Below are positions 1 through 9,040 of a stretch of 34,684 bases of DNA, piece after piece. Positions within the stretch are counted from its first letter, which is position 1. The number at the start of each line of letters is the position of its first letter. The notes below the pieces were generated by a model. The model searched no databases. It was not told the origin of the DNA and saw nothing but the letters and a program-made list of their open reading frames with translations. The stretch comes from Cymbomonas tetramitiformis (lineage: Eukaryota; Chlorophyta; Pyramimonadophyceae; Pyramimonadales; Pyramimonadaceae). The stretch covers positions 1 to 34,684 of the forward strand of contig LGRX02003613.1 of the NCBI GenBank assembly GCA_001247695.2. Direction: 5' to 3'. The position numbers and the translations under genes are program-made.

Positions 1-542
1 GGGAGCGGCACACCGCACACGCGTGCCCCGGCGACGAGCGCGGAGCGCAGCACCCACGTGAGGGTCGCCTTTCTTTTGGGGGGGAAGAGAGCGCGCCGCG
101 CGCACTGCCACGCTAGCCATTTCTTTCATGGTGAGGACGTGGCCCAGCCGCTGGCGAGGGGCGCTCTTGGACGCACGCGAATTGAGGACCTGGTGAACCT
201 ATGGCATACGGTTGAAGCGGACGACGCGTAGTAGACGGAGAACTGAGTTTGTGCGCCTGCACGACGGGCATATGTGACCTCTTGACCGAGGTCCCCTACT
301 TGCAAAGATTTTTGTTCCGTATTATCGACAGCCTTGGTAGCCGATGCGAGTGTTATGACCATCATGATGGCGGGAAATTGAAGACCGAAAGCTGCCTTGA
401 TATGAGTAGTGTGCCGCTGTGAGGAGCGCCAGCGATGTGACCTTAGTGGAGCCCTCAAGCTAGTCAGATGAGCAAACGCGATGAGCAAAGTAGTAACGTA
501 TATGTTCGCGAGGACGCTTCCCACGTGAAGGGGGGGGGGAGT
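1..542. other. Gene-free stretch ending in a polypurine run
   Basis: I see no supportable gene here. A minus-strand reading frame at 126-596 has no recognisable motif and runs through the G-run. The last bases (about 528-541) are a near-pure purine run, mostly G, followed at once by TGTGCTAGGA. This is the arrangement expected for a polypurine tract next to a 3' LTR. If so, this stretch is the degraded 3' internal end of an LTR element. Confidence 0.3.
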
Positions 543-1085
543 TGTGCTAGGACAACATATTGTGTCATGCGCGGATGACTCAACGGTGTCATACATGCTA
601 GCAGTGCCATACGCGCCTTACGATATTAGCGCCCGAGACCCCTGTTGAGGAAGAGACCCCCCTTAGTGGGAGTACACAGTACTAGTGTACGGTGTAATAA
701 GGTGTCATAGTGAAGCACTGACACCTCATACTGCATGATACTGTAGTAGAAGCATCTGATAGGTTAATGAGACTTGGCCATGCTGACTAGGATTAACTCA
801 GGGAGTTGAGTGAATAAGTAATGGCCAAGGCCAAAAAACCAGTTGAGTTCCCAAGAGTAAAGACAAGCCAATATGGCAAAAGATATAACCTAATTCTTAT
901 ATGCAAGTATATGCATTAAGTCTGGACATAGATCCTAAGAACCAGCATAGTTTGGTTAGCATCAAATGAGATATAGAGCATAATATAGAACCTTGCACTA
1001 TATCTTATCCACAAGTAGTTTCACAGTGACTGTTAAGTAGAGGGTTTGGTACTGCCTCCTACAACAAGCCTATCTACAATCTACA
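543..1085 (+). mobile_element. Possible LTR (TGTGCT...TCTACA)
   Basis: The segment begins with TGTGCT directly after a G-rich polypurine run and has a candidate CA end at 1084-1085 (TCTACA). It is noncoding and AT-rich in its second half. The opening resembles that of the putative LTR at 14263, where a similar polypurine run is followed by TGTGCCAGGA. No second copy and no primer-binding site follow it inside the window, so the right end is a guess. Confidence 0.27.
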
Positions 1086-1390
1086 ACGCGAGTGTTGGCG
1101 TCGTTGATGAGCACGTGCCTTGCTCCTCATAAATTTTCAGCCATCCTATATGAAAGGACAAGGCACTAATCGTTAGTAAAGCCGGAAAAAAAACACAAGC
1201 ATGCAAACGAAAACAATTCAAAGACACGGGGTCAAAGGAGAATAGAAGTCGAAGGCGATGGAGTCGTTCGTGGGTTGAATCGCGGTTTCGCCGGTCCAAC
1301 TCACGAGTCGATCTGAAAAGTAGCGCCAATGAAAAAGAGGTTAATACCGAGGGGGAAAAGGGGAGGAAAACAAGAAGATAGTTAAGGAGA
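1086..1390. other. Gene-free stretch
   Basis: No supported feature. The minus-strand frame at 1081-1431 is only the read-through of the neighbouring tRNA-like sequence. Confidence 0.4.
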
Positions 1391-1488
1391 ACGAACGTTT
1401 CGAGGGGGTGAGTTGGATTCGAACCAACCAAATCTTGTCCAAAGGACTAGCGGGAGAAATCTCCCGTTCACCCCATGTAAACGTTCGT
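1391..1488. repeat. 10-bp inverted repeat bracketing the tRNA-like sequence
   Basis: ACGAACGTTT at 1391-1400 is the exact reverse complement of AAACGTTCGT at 1479-1488. The arms flank the tRNA-like cloverleaf almost symmetrically, so the whole 98 nt can fold back. This suggests a small foldback or tRNA-derived element, or a simple extension of the acceptor stem. The function is unknown. Confidence 0.5.
1405..1474 (-). tRNA. tRNA-like sequence (anticodon position TTT, atypical)
   Basis: Read on the minus strand, this 70-nt sequence folds as a cloverleaf. It has a perfect 7-bp acceptor stem (GGGGTGA with TCACCCC) and a perfect 5-bp T stem around TTCGAAT (GTTGG/CCAAC). A D-arm-like hairpin is present (GGGAG-ATTT-CTCCC). 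The anticodon arm is imperfect, with one A-A mismatch and the loop CCTTTGG. The loop would place TTT (Lys) as anticodon, but position 33 is C instead of the near-universal T, and the D arm lacks the usual GG loop. I therefore call it tRNA-like: a diverged tRNA, an organelle-type tRNA copy, or the head of a tRNA-derived SINE. Confidence 0.45.
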
Positions 1489-2313
1489 TACGCGCAAATC
1501 TAACTACATCTGCGCGTAAAAAACCCTACGTCACTAGTACTTGCACGCAGGAGAAAATATGAACAAGCAAGAATGACTTCACAAGCAACGCATGGAAACA
1601 AAAGCAACAGCGCAAGCAGAATTTTGTACAGTGCAGACAGGCACTGCACAGTACAGATGGTCAAAGAGAAGAGGAGGAATTTCGAACTCCAACGTTTACA
1701 AGTACTGTGACTGACAACTCGAACTGTGCACTGTACGAGTATTGTGACATGACATGACGTCTACGGTGACACGCGGTCACCTCTGCTATCGGCTATCGCA
1801 ATGTCGCATGTCAATGTGCTATCAGATATGGAGCTATCGATGTCGCGTCTCTCACCCGATCGCGCGACGTTGTCTTTTGTGTCATCACTCGAGTAATGTG
1901 TAATCGCCTGGCATCTTTTGGAATAGACTGAAGACTCTCGATTTTCGAACGCCGCAATCTGAACGGTCTGAACCTGTCCGCGAACGGTCGGCGATCTGAA
2001 CCTGCGCGAGTGGCGATTCCGGGTCATGGGACCCATGTTTTTTCTATTGCGCTTTCTTTTGTGCTACATATTTTCTTCAAGGGTTTCCCGCTTCTGGACC
2101 ATTCCTAAATGGCCCATAGAATATTTGAGCAAGCCGTTTTCACCATCGTATTTTGCGAGCAAGCCCCTTTCTTTTGAGCTCAACTTGTTTTTTCATGAAA
2201 ATGACCGATTTTTGTCCACGCTTGCCTGCACCCTGAGGTATGGTCTAGACATGGTCATGTTTGGGTCGTTTCTCCGTTGGGTTTTGCATTTGGGGCATTG
2301 ATTTGGGCTATGT
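1489..2313. other. Gene-free stretch with a short palindrome
   Basis: No gene supported. Around 1628-1656 lies a short imperfect palindrome (CAGTGC/GCACTG arms), and similar CTGTGCACTGTAC sequence recurs near 1728-1737. The small reading frames at 1761-2036 and 2026-2301 show no domain or composition that argues for coding. Confidence 0.35.
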
Positions 2314-2416
2314 GCGCCGCGGAAGATGTTTACCTTGTGTTCGTGTGAATGCTGTTTGAACCGGGCCATGCCTGGGCATTTCTACTCGGGTATAAGGTAA
2401 ACATCTTCCGCGGCGC
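2314..2416. repeat. Long hairpin 1 (23-bp perfect arms)
   Basis: The left arm 2314-2336 (starting GCGCCGCGGAAGATG) is the exact reverse complement of 2394-2416. The loop is 57 nt. It abuts a second, unrelated long hairpin on the right. Foldback MITE-like structure. Confidence 0.75.
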
Positions 2417-2564
2417 AACACAAGGTAGATAGTGGCATTTACTGCCAACATTGCCAAAAAATGGGCATGTTTGCCATGTGTTTTTGGACATTGATCAAAC
2501 ATGGTCCGTTTTATGTACGGTTTTGCCCAATGTTGGCAGTAAATGCCACTATCTACCTTGTGTT
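2417..2564. repeat. Long hairpin 2 (37-bp perfect arms)
   Basis: The left arm 2417-2453 (starting AACACAAGGTAGATAGTGG) is the exact reverse complement of 2528-2564. The spacer is 74 nt. It begins on the base after hairpin 1 ends. Perfect arms of this length suggest a recent foldback transposon or a small-RNA precursor. Confidence 0.78.
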
Positions 2565-3362
2565 CCGGGGTAAACCATGTGCTCACATGGCCGTGTTTCA
2601 CCATCTCGGCTAAAAACATTGCTTAGAAAGGGCCATGATTACACCATACTCATGATGATGGGTGTTGCGGAACGATAATGGTATGGGTAGGGCCCTACCT
2701 GCCTTGCTCTGGGCACTACCTTTGGCGAACTCGGGGCGAACATGGCCCTACCTCGCCCGATCCATTCAGTATGAACGAGGGTTACTTATGGCACTTATTC
2801 GCAACGAAGTTCCACGGCCGAGCGCGCCCGCGCCGAGCGCGAGCTTTGCGGCTTACTTGCTCTTGTGCCCCGTCCGTCACCTCGGCAGACACCACCCGTC
2901 GTCCGTGGGAGCCCCAGCCGGAGCTCGACTTTCGTGCGCACCTCGCACAGCGGTTCCCGTGAGAATCCTCAGGCGAGACTCCTACTCTGGCGCCCGGCCC
3001 GGATTCCCGCAGGGACCGCAGCCCGCTATTGATTGGGTTGTGTTCCGTGCCTCGTGCGCGGGGCATTCGCAGACGCCTGAGTTGCTTGTTCCTGGCGCGA
3101 CCGCCCTGGGTCGCGGCAAGACGTTTCGAATTCCCGTTCACCGGTAAATTTACGGGTTCGCGCCCTCTCGCGTGCATTGCTCGTTGTGCTATGCCTGGTG
3201 TCCCAAGACTATCTTCGCCGTTTCCACTTCTCTCCGCGCGCCCAAAGCTGCACACATCAACCCTAAAGTTTATAGGCTATGGTGAATTTCCGGACCTCTC
3301 CATTAAAAAGAAATTTTAAATTCTTCACATCGTCCTCTACGCATTCATCCGCAACGTTGCTT
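2565..3362. other. Gene-free GC-rich stretch
   Basis: Overlapping reading frames exist on both strands (2662-3147 plus, 2782-3255 minus), as expected in GC-rich noncoding DNA. Neither translation shows a recognisable domain. I see no supported feature. Confidence 0.3.
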
Positions 3363-3583
3363 CGACTACGAGTTCGGCACACATGCACTTTTCAGTTATC
3401 GCACTCCGACTACGAGTTCAGCACGCACGCACTTTCCAGTTATCGCACTCCGACTACGAGTTCAACACGCACGCACCCTTTCAATTATCGCACTCCGGCT
3501 ACGAGCTCAACGCGCACGCTCTCTTCGGTCGTCGCACTCCGACTACGAGTTCAACGCGCACGCACGCTCAGTCTCCTCTCTAT
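3363..3583. repeat. 44-bp tandem repeat, 5 copies
   Basis: Units centred on CGACTACGAGTTCAACACGC start at about 3363, 3407, 3451, 3496 and 3540, giving periods of 44, 44, 45 and 44. Copies differ by a few substitutions. The 45-nt step and the period not being a multiple of 3 argue against a coding repeat. Confidence 0.8.
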
Positions 3584-4440
3584 CCCCGCCACGTCAGCAT
3601 CGTCACAACCCAGATACCAATACCGCGACACTGAACCCATGCCTGAGCATCACTCTGGTAGACAGGAGAGTCCGAGCGCCTTCTTTGAAGTGGCAACCCG
3701 GTAGTGGATACACATCCACTTCTCCAGACAGAATGTCTCTGCCATAGAGATAAAAGCAAAATTAAAGGTGAGAAAAAAGATACTGACAAGTGGGGGAGTG
3801 TTGCATCCGATAAGCAGGAGAACTCATCCAGAAAGGCACGTGGCTAATACCGGGAGGAGTGCAGAACCAGCAGTGACACATCCTGTACGAAGAGGATACA
3901 GAAGGAGGAAAATCGAAGAGAGGCAGCGGAAAGATGGGCAGAAATCCCAGCCTGGAGACATCGACAGAATAGAAATCCCACATGCCTATCAGGTTTTTCT
4001 ATGGAGGACAGGGAAAATACCCATCCAACAAGTAAGAAAGTAGAGACTTATGAGACAATAAGAACCCTGCCACATCCTTTAAACGATAACCTTGAGCGCC
4101 TGCCTTGTCCCAAGTGGGGTAGAACCATTATAGGAATTAGTGTGGACTCCTCCTGGCATCCTCTGTGCCGGGGGGACACCCTCTCCCCAACCCCTGCAAA
4201 GTGTGGTACTTTTTGCACCCCTGTAGGGCTGGTAGACGGAAGCATCTCATTTGTGTCGCGAGGTCTTTTTATTTGTCGTGTCGCAAAAAGATTCGTTTAT
4301 ATTAACGACGCTTCGCAGCTTTTTCAGAAATATGCTGTTTTTCATTTCGTTTCCCTTAAAGGAGCGAAACAGGTTTCCTGGAAAAAAGTGACATCGTACA
4401 CACCGCACCGCAGGAGATGTCCCTGAAAAATTATGCCGTT
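3584..4440. other. Gene-free stretch with a possible PPT/LTR start
   Basis: No gene supported. At 3789-3798 the purine-rich AGTGGGGGAG is followed by TGTTGCATCC, the classic look of a Copia-type polypurine tract and LTR start at 3799. I find neither the LTR's other end nor pol sequence upstream, so this remains a weak hint. Confidence 0.25.
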
Positions 4441-4935
4441 GGAAATTTTCCAAAAATTTCCTGCCGATGTCAGCAGTCCTATCCAGGATTGTGTTGAGCG
4501 CTCGCGCTTTACCGGCCAATCATGATACGATAGCATCTGAGGGATACGACGAATATGTGTCATAAGCGGAATAACCAATTGTAATTTTTATGCCCCAAAA
4601 TTCTAAATGCGATCGATGCTCCAAGGCCAGAGGTGTGCGTCTTGGGCGAAAGCTCCCGCGTTTAATCTAACGGTTTATCTCAGCAGTCCTACCCCGGATT
4701 CTCTCGACCGATCGTTCGTAACCGACAGCGAGAGACACGTTTAACAATTCAAAATTATACCACGAAGATATGCGGAATTTCCAATTATGAATTTGTCGCA
4801 ACACTTCTCTACCGATCTCAGGAGTCCTACCCAGGATTCTCTCGATCGATCGTGAGTAACCGACAACGAGAGACACGGGTAATAATTCCATATTTTACCC
4901 CGAAGATATGCGGAATTTCCAATTATTTACGCATC
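4440..4935. repeat. Degenerate tandem repeat (~138 bp, about 3 copies)
   Basis: TCTCAGCAGTCCTACCCCGG at 4678 recurs as a near copy at 4816 (period 138). A more diverged copy begins with CAGCAGTCCT at 4471. Each unit carries ATTCTCTCGA.CGATCG, GAGAGACACG and GAAGATATGCGGAATTTCCA blocks. A short GATAT microsatellite follows at about 4947-4965. Noncoding. Confidence 0.65.
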
Positions 4936-5463
4936 TCGCAATTCAAGATATGATATGATATGATATTCTGGCAAACGCCTCATTCTTCCTCAAGGTCTCA
5001 TCCTGCGCCTACCTGCAGTGTGCTAGGGTAAGTCACGAGACAGTATGATGGCGCGTCAGAGCTACGAGTGACGGGTACGACGACAGTCATCAGTGACAGG
5101 CATTTATGTGACCAGATGACAAGGGGGTCTGACAGAAATGACTGACAGAAATACCTGACCCGAAAGTGAGTTTTGGTGGGAAAACCAGCAGTCAGAGAAA
5201 TTGGAGGGAAAGCTGGTATGGCCTCCAATATAGCCAAGTCAGCACAGTTATAATTATTCAGAGTGATATGGAGTGGCTCGGAATACAGTGATGATATAAC
5301 TGGGCTAGTCGGCAGATTCTATGATGTGACTGTTCGAGTTCTCATGAAGTATGATGGGACCTGACAGGAGTCGACATCGAGTGATGTTCGAAAGTTCGAG
5401 ATCGGAAACCATGGCATAAAGCAGCCGAGCAGGCTGAATGAAACAGTTTTGAATTTGTTACTG

Positions 5464-5483
5464 AACAGCCACACCTGGCTGTT
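5464..5483. repeat. Short hairpin (8-bp stem, 4-nt loop)
   Basis: AACAGCCA-CACC-TGGCTGTT is a perfect small stem-loop. It could be a terminator-like or structural element. The function is unknown. Confidence 0.5.
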
Positions 5484-5515
5484 GTAACTCCGACATTTAA
5501 CCCCTATGGAGCGGT

Positions 5516-5535
5516 TTGTACCGTATACGGTACAA
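5516..5535. repeat. 20-bp perfect palindrome
   Basis: TTGTACCGTATACGGTACAA is its own reverse complement with no spacer. It could be a binding site for a dimeric protein or part of an LTR. The function is unknown. Confidence 0.6.
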
Positions 5536-5646
5536 CCACTTCAAACTCTAAGCTTGGATTCATTTCTCAGCCCGATAGCCCTTGTCGGAATCGGCCATAC
5601 AAGCTTCGCACACCCGTTGCAATAGGTATATCTAATACTCAACAAT

Positions 5647-8600
5647 TTATTCTACACATATACTTAGTATATATATCTCACCGAAGGGCAATTTTGTTGT
5701 AGTAAAATCCCCAAAGTTGCTTATTTCTAGTGCATCATGGAAGTCCTCTGGCATGTACTTAAGAATTTCGTTCGGGGTCCTGGTGGGGCCTGGTGCTTTG
5801 TTGTTGTTTAGGGTGTGTACCGCTTTGCTGTAGCCCTGTCGACTTATCGTGAGGTCCAGCCCACTGGGGTCTGGTCTTGGCAACTTTATGAGGCGCTCCC
5901 TGTGAGCTGGGTCTTCCCATGGTGGAGGTTTCGAGTCGGGTGGACTTCGGTGCTCCATCCTGTATGGTGCCGAGTGGGCCATGTGGTCTGCTAGTGCGTT
6001 AGCGATGTTCCCGTGGCCTACAGCCAGGCTGCCCTCTCTGTCCTGTAGAGCCTGTATGTTCGCCGTGGGGGCATGGCCTGTTTCTTGTGCCTTGGTATAT
6101 ATCCTTTTGTGGTATCTTTTTTGGTTGTTCCAGTATTCCTTTACTGTTTTGTTGTTGTGTCTTTGCTTGGCTTGTTGCCAGTGCTGCTTTACTACCTTGT
6201 GCGCTGCCGACCTTTCTTTTTTGGCCTCCTCAGTAAGCCACGACACCCACTCTTTTGCATCTGCATTGTCCCTGTCCGTTGGGCCTTTCATTTCTCCCTC
6301 TTTCAGGCTTCTGAGGGTTGAGTGTTCCGTGTGCGGGTTTCGTAGGTGTCGTTTGGTTTGCTTGTGCTCCCGCATCTTGAGTATTGCGGCGTCCCTTTCC
6401 TTTCTGTCCTTTTTGCTCATCAGCAGGTCTTTTCCCACTCGGTTGGAGGTGCCTCCAACTATAGTAGTTGGCAGTTCGTCGTCCTGTAGCGCATATTTAT
6501 TCGCCTCGGTGAGTATGTTTAGTACTGTTTCCCCTGCTCTGTCTATGGTGGCGTGTGCCACTTGCCTGTTGTCCTCTTCCCTGCACTGTGTGGCCATCTC
6601 TGTTATGCGTTTCAGTTCAGCGGTTCTGGCATAGTCGTGTGTCCTGAGGAGGACGCCTTGGAGTGTTTCCCTGTGTGTTTTGTTCAGGGGCGTGTTCAGC
6701 TTTACATGCCCTGGTTGGGGGTCGCGGTCCACATATGGTTCGTGGGTGCCTATGCTGTCCAACTGGAGGGTTGCTAGGCTCACCATCTCGTGGTCACTCG
6801 TATGGTGCCGGGTGAGGTGTGTGGTGTCCCCCATCTCGTATTGCGCCTGCTTGTTCCTCGGTGCAAGCCATCTGTCAATGTTCCTGTGTTTCGCCCAGTT
6901 AAGTGTGGTATCGACTGGCGGGCCTACATTGTGGAGGTCTAGCTCCTCCGCAAGTTTCGCCCATTGCTTGTCAGTTTTCGTCATTCCTCTACCTGTGCTG
7001 GTGTTGCTCGCATTGAGGTCTCCTCCTATGACCACATGTTCGTTCTCCTTTCCCGCAGTTTTCCTGAGCAGGTTGGTTGTGTATTTGAGTATTTTGTCCC
7101 TGGTTTTGCACTCCTCTGCCCCTGGTGGGTTGTAAATGCCTAGCACATGGTACATCACCTTTCCCGGTAGGTGCAGCACCACATGTAGGAGGTATCCCTC
7201 GAGGTGTCTCGCAGGGACTACATGGTGGTTGTGTGCGTGGCTGTAGGGGTTGCCGAGGAGTATTGCCACTCCTCCTTTCATTGCCTGTTCAGCCGTGCCT
7301 TCTGCTTTCTGCACCTCAGTTTTGGTGCCTATTGCAGTGTATTGCATGTCTCTGAATCTTCTCATTACACTGTCGTGTGCATGTTTCACTTCCGTGAGTA
7401 CAATTACTTGTAGACTCTGTTGGTTTTGGCTTCTTTTGTTAATGACCTCGGCAAGGTCAAGGCAGGCATCACTTTGTCCCGCCACATTCCATGTGAGCAT
7501 GTGTAGACGGTCCTTTCCTATGTCAGTCTTTGTTGGCTCTGTGAGAGGGGTTTGGTATTCTCGGGAGTCCTGGCACGCCTCTGGTGTTTCCAGACGTGTG
7601 TCCACAAATCTTTCCCATCTTGCTGTTGGTTCGTCCTGTGTTTGCTCCCATTCTTCGTTTAGGTGGGTTTCCTGTGCTTGCTGCTCCTCAGGTGTCTGCC
7701 CGTCATTACCTGGGGGTGTTGTGGGGGCTAATCTATGTAGCCATTCCCATAGGCCTGGTTGCTTCGTAGTAGTTTTGCGTCCCCTTTCCTGGGTTTGTGG
7801 TGCCTGTTTTCCGGCCTCTAGGTTTGTGTTCAGGCCATCCGCAGGCCTCTGGGTCTCTGCCGCTCGCTGGCTTTCCACCCGCGTCCGGCTTTGCCCCTCG
7901 GCAGTGGTTATCATCTCTTTTACTGGCTGCTGTATGGACTTTCTATAGGCGGTTATCGCCGTTCTGTCGGTGGCCCCCCATTTGCTGACTGCCTCGTTGA
8001 AGTGGGTGGGCCAATGCCCCCCTGGGCATGTTTTTTGGTAGTGCATCCAAGCTTCTGCGGCCATCAGTACCCATACCCCGCAGCTGTATTGGTCCTGCGC
8101 GCTTTGGTTGCCCACATTCATCAATTCCACTGTTACTTGTTTGTTGAGTGTCTCGGCCAGGTGCTCCGTCCAGTTGGTTATTTCCGCTGTTAGCCTTTTG
8201 GTGTTGCGTGACGTTGCATTGGTTCTCCCATTCGAGGAGTCATATATCCAGAACTTCAGTTTGTCATTTCCTTTGTCTGGTCCGGCCAGCACTGCCCTCC
8301 AGTGTTTGCCATCGCAAACCGGTATGCAGAAGCCCCGGGAGTTCCCGAGTAGCTGCAGTGCCTTCGTTGTGTGCGGTTCTCTGTTGTTACCCGGTTTCAG
8401 TGTTTCTCTCATTGTGGCTATTACCAGGGGGGGCAGTGGGTCATCTTCATACAGTGAGTGGGCATGTTGCATTTGGAACATGTTCAGTCGGCCTTTCTTT
8501 TCGAACAGTCCCTTCGTAGTGGTGTTGTACGGGTACAATTCCGTGTGGTTCTGACTCCCCCCGCCCGTCATGTTTGTTTTCCAGCATCGGGTGTGCCGCC

Positions 8601-9027
8601 TCATCCTTTGCTCAATCTCCCGCATTAGTGGTCTGCCTCTTGTTGGGGTGCCTTCCTTTATCGCGGTTACTGCGTGTTCCGGTCTCCTTGTTCTAACTAG
8701 GAAGGGTTTACCGTTACGGTAAATTATCTTGAGTAATTTGTAGCCATGGGGTGGTCGTGTCCACCGTGCCGCTGCATTCCTCGCTGTGGCCCGTTTTCTT
8801 CGTGTTCTGCGGCTGCGCGTTATGTCATTGTTGTTCGTGTTGTGTGTTCCCCACATGCGACCAATTTTCCTACTTGTTGTTAGTGTAATCATCAGTATAG
8901 CGAGTATCGGGGTTATGGCAAATGCAGCGTTCCATAGTGGCCTGGTAGCTTCGTGTCGTGCCCCCCTTGGGTAGTGTGGTTCTGCTCCATGTCGTGTTGC
9001 TCTCCGGTTGTGTGGTGCTGCTCGCAT
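5647..9027 (-). CDS. LINE ORF2: Ulp1-like protease, APE-type endonuclease, truncated reverse transcriptase
   Basis: 1126 aa. After a hydrophobic N-terminal segment (about 33-50) and a basic region comes a C48/Ulp1-like cysteine protease signature: H in GKHWRAVLAG (~242), D in FWIYDSSNG (~263), then NQSAQDQYSCGVWVL with Q (~308 or 311) and nucleophile C (~316). An exonuclease-endonuclease-phosphatase domain follows: LTWNVAGQ (N514), VLTEVK (E546), VIGGDLNAS (D670, N672) and TSDHEMV (D745, H746), which are the catalytic positions of APE-type LINE endonucleases. NNNKAPGPTRTPNEILKYMP near 1070 is the start of the reverse transcriptase, but the homology ends about 20 residues later and the frame runs into unrelated sequence until the stop. 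The protein therefore cannot reverse transcribe. The protease may process the LINE proteins or act on SUMO/ubiquitin conjugates; that role is inferred. Confidence 0.85.
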   Translation of the reverse strand: MRAAPHNRRATRHGAEPHYPRGARHEATRPLWNAAFAITPILAILMITLTTSRKIGRMWGTHNTNNNDITRSRRTRRKRATARNAAARWTRPPHGYKLLKIIYRNGKPFLVRTRRPEHAVTAIKEGTPTRGRPLMREIEQRMRRHTRCWKTNMTGGGSQNHTELYPYNTTTKGLFEKKGRLNMFQMQHAHSLYEDDPLPPLVIATMRETLKPGNNREPHTTKALQLLGNSRGFCIPVCDGKHWRAVLAGPDKGNDKLKFWIYDSSNGRTNATSRNTKRLTAEITNWTEHLAETLNKQVTVELMNVGNQSAQDQYSCGVWVLMAAEAWMHYQKTCPGGHWPTHFNEAVSKWGATDRTAITAYRKSIQQPVKEMITTAEGQSRTRVESQRAAETQRPADGLNTNLEAGKQAPQTQERGRKTTTKQPGLWEWLHRLAPTTPPGNDGQTPEEQQAQETHLNEEWEQTQDEPTARWERFVDTRLETPEACQDSREYQTPLTEPTKTDIGKDRLHMLTWNVAGQSDACLDLAEVINKRSQNQQSLQVIVLTEVKHAHDSVMRRFRDMQYTAIGTKTEVQKAEGTAEQAMKGGVAILLGNPYSHAHNHHVVPARHLEGYLLHVVLHLPGKVMYHVLGIYNPPGAEECKTRDKILKYTTNLLRKTAGKENEHVVIGGDLNASNTSTGRGMTKTDKQWAKLAEELDLHNVGPPVDTTLNWAKHRNIDRWLAPRNKQAQYEMGDTTHLTRHHTSDHEMVSLATLQLDSIGTHEPYVDRDPQPGHVKLNTPLNKTHRETLQGVLLRTHDYARTAELKRITEMATQCREEDNRQVAHATIDRAGETVLNILTEANKYALQDDELPTTIVGGTSNRVGKDLLMSKKDRKERDAAILKMREHKQTKRHLRNPHTEHSTLRSLKEGEMKGPTDRDNADAKEWVSWLTEEAKKERSAAHKVVKQHWQQAKQRHNNKTVKEYWNNQKRYHKRIYTKAQETGHAPTANIQALQDREGSLAVGHGNIANALADHMAHSAPYRMEHRSPPDSKPPPWEDPAHRERLIKLPRPDPSGLDLTISRQGYSKAVHTLNNNKAPGPTRTPNEILKYMPEDFHDALEISNFGDFTTTKLPFGEIYILSICVE

Positions 9028-9040
9028 TCGTGAGTTTATG

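Larger units (their letters stand above)
4966..5732. other. Gene-free stretch left of the LINE junction
   Basis: No gene supported beyond the tail of the LINE reading frame. It contains a hairpin at 5464-5483 and a 20-bp palindrome at 5516-5535. The sequence around 5600-5643 (...TATCTAATACTCAACA) resembles an LTR 3' end but is not backed by a second copy. Confidence 0.35.

Noticed and set aside
126..596. 156-aa minus-strand frame at the left edge
   Set aside because: No domain, crosses the polypurine run and putative LTR start; no supporting context.
2662..3255. Opposed 161-aa and 157-aa frames
   Set aside because: Equal-sized frames on both strands in GC-rich DNA without any recognisable feature. 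I cannot choose one as real.
3363..3583. CRISPR array
   Set aside because: The units are contiguous 44-bp tandem repeats with no unique spacers, and the setting is eukaryotic.
5981..8974. Many plus-strand frames opposite LINE ORF2
   Set aside because: They are C/V/S/F-rich complements of the real minus-strand ORF2, which carries clear protease and endonuclease motifs.
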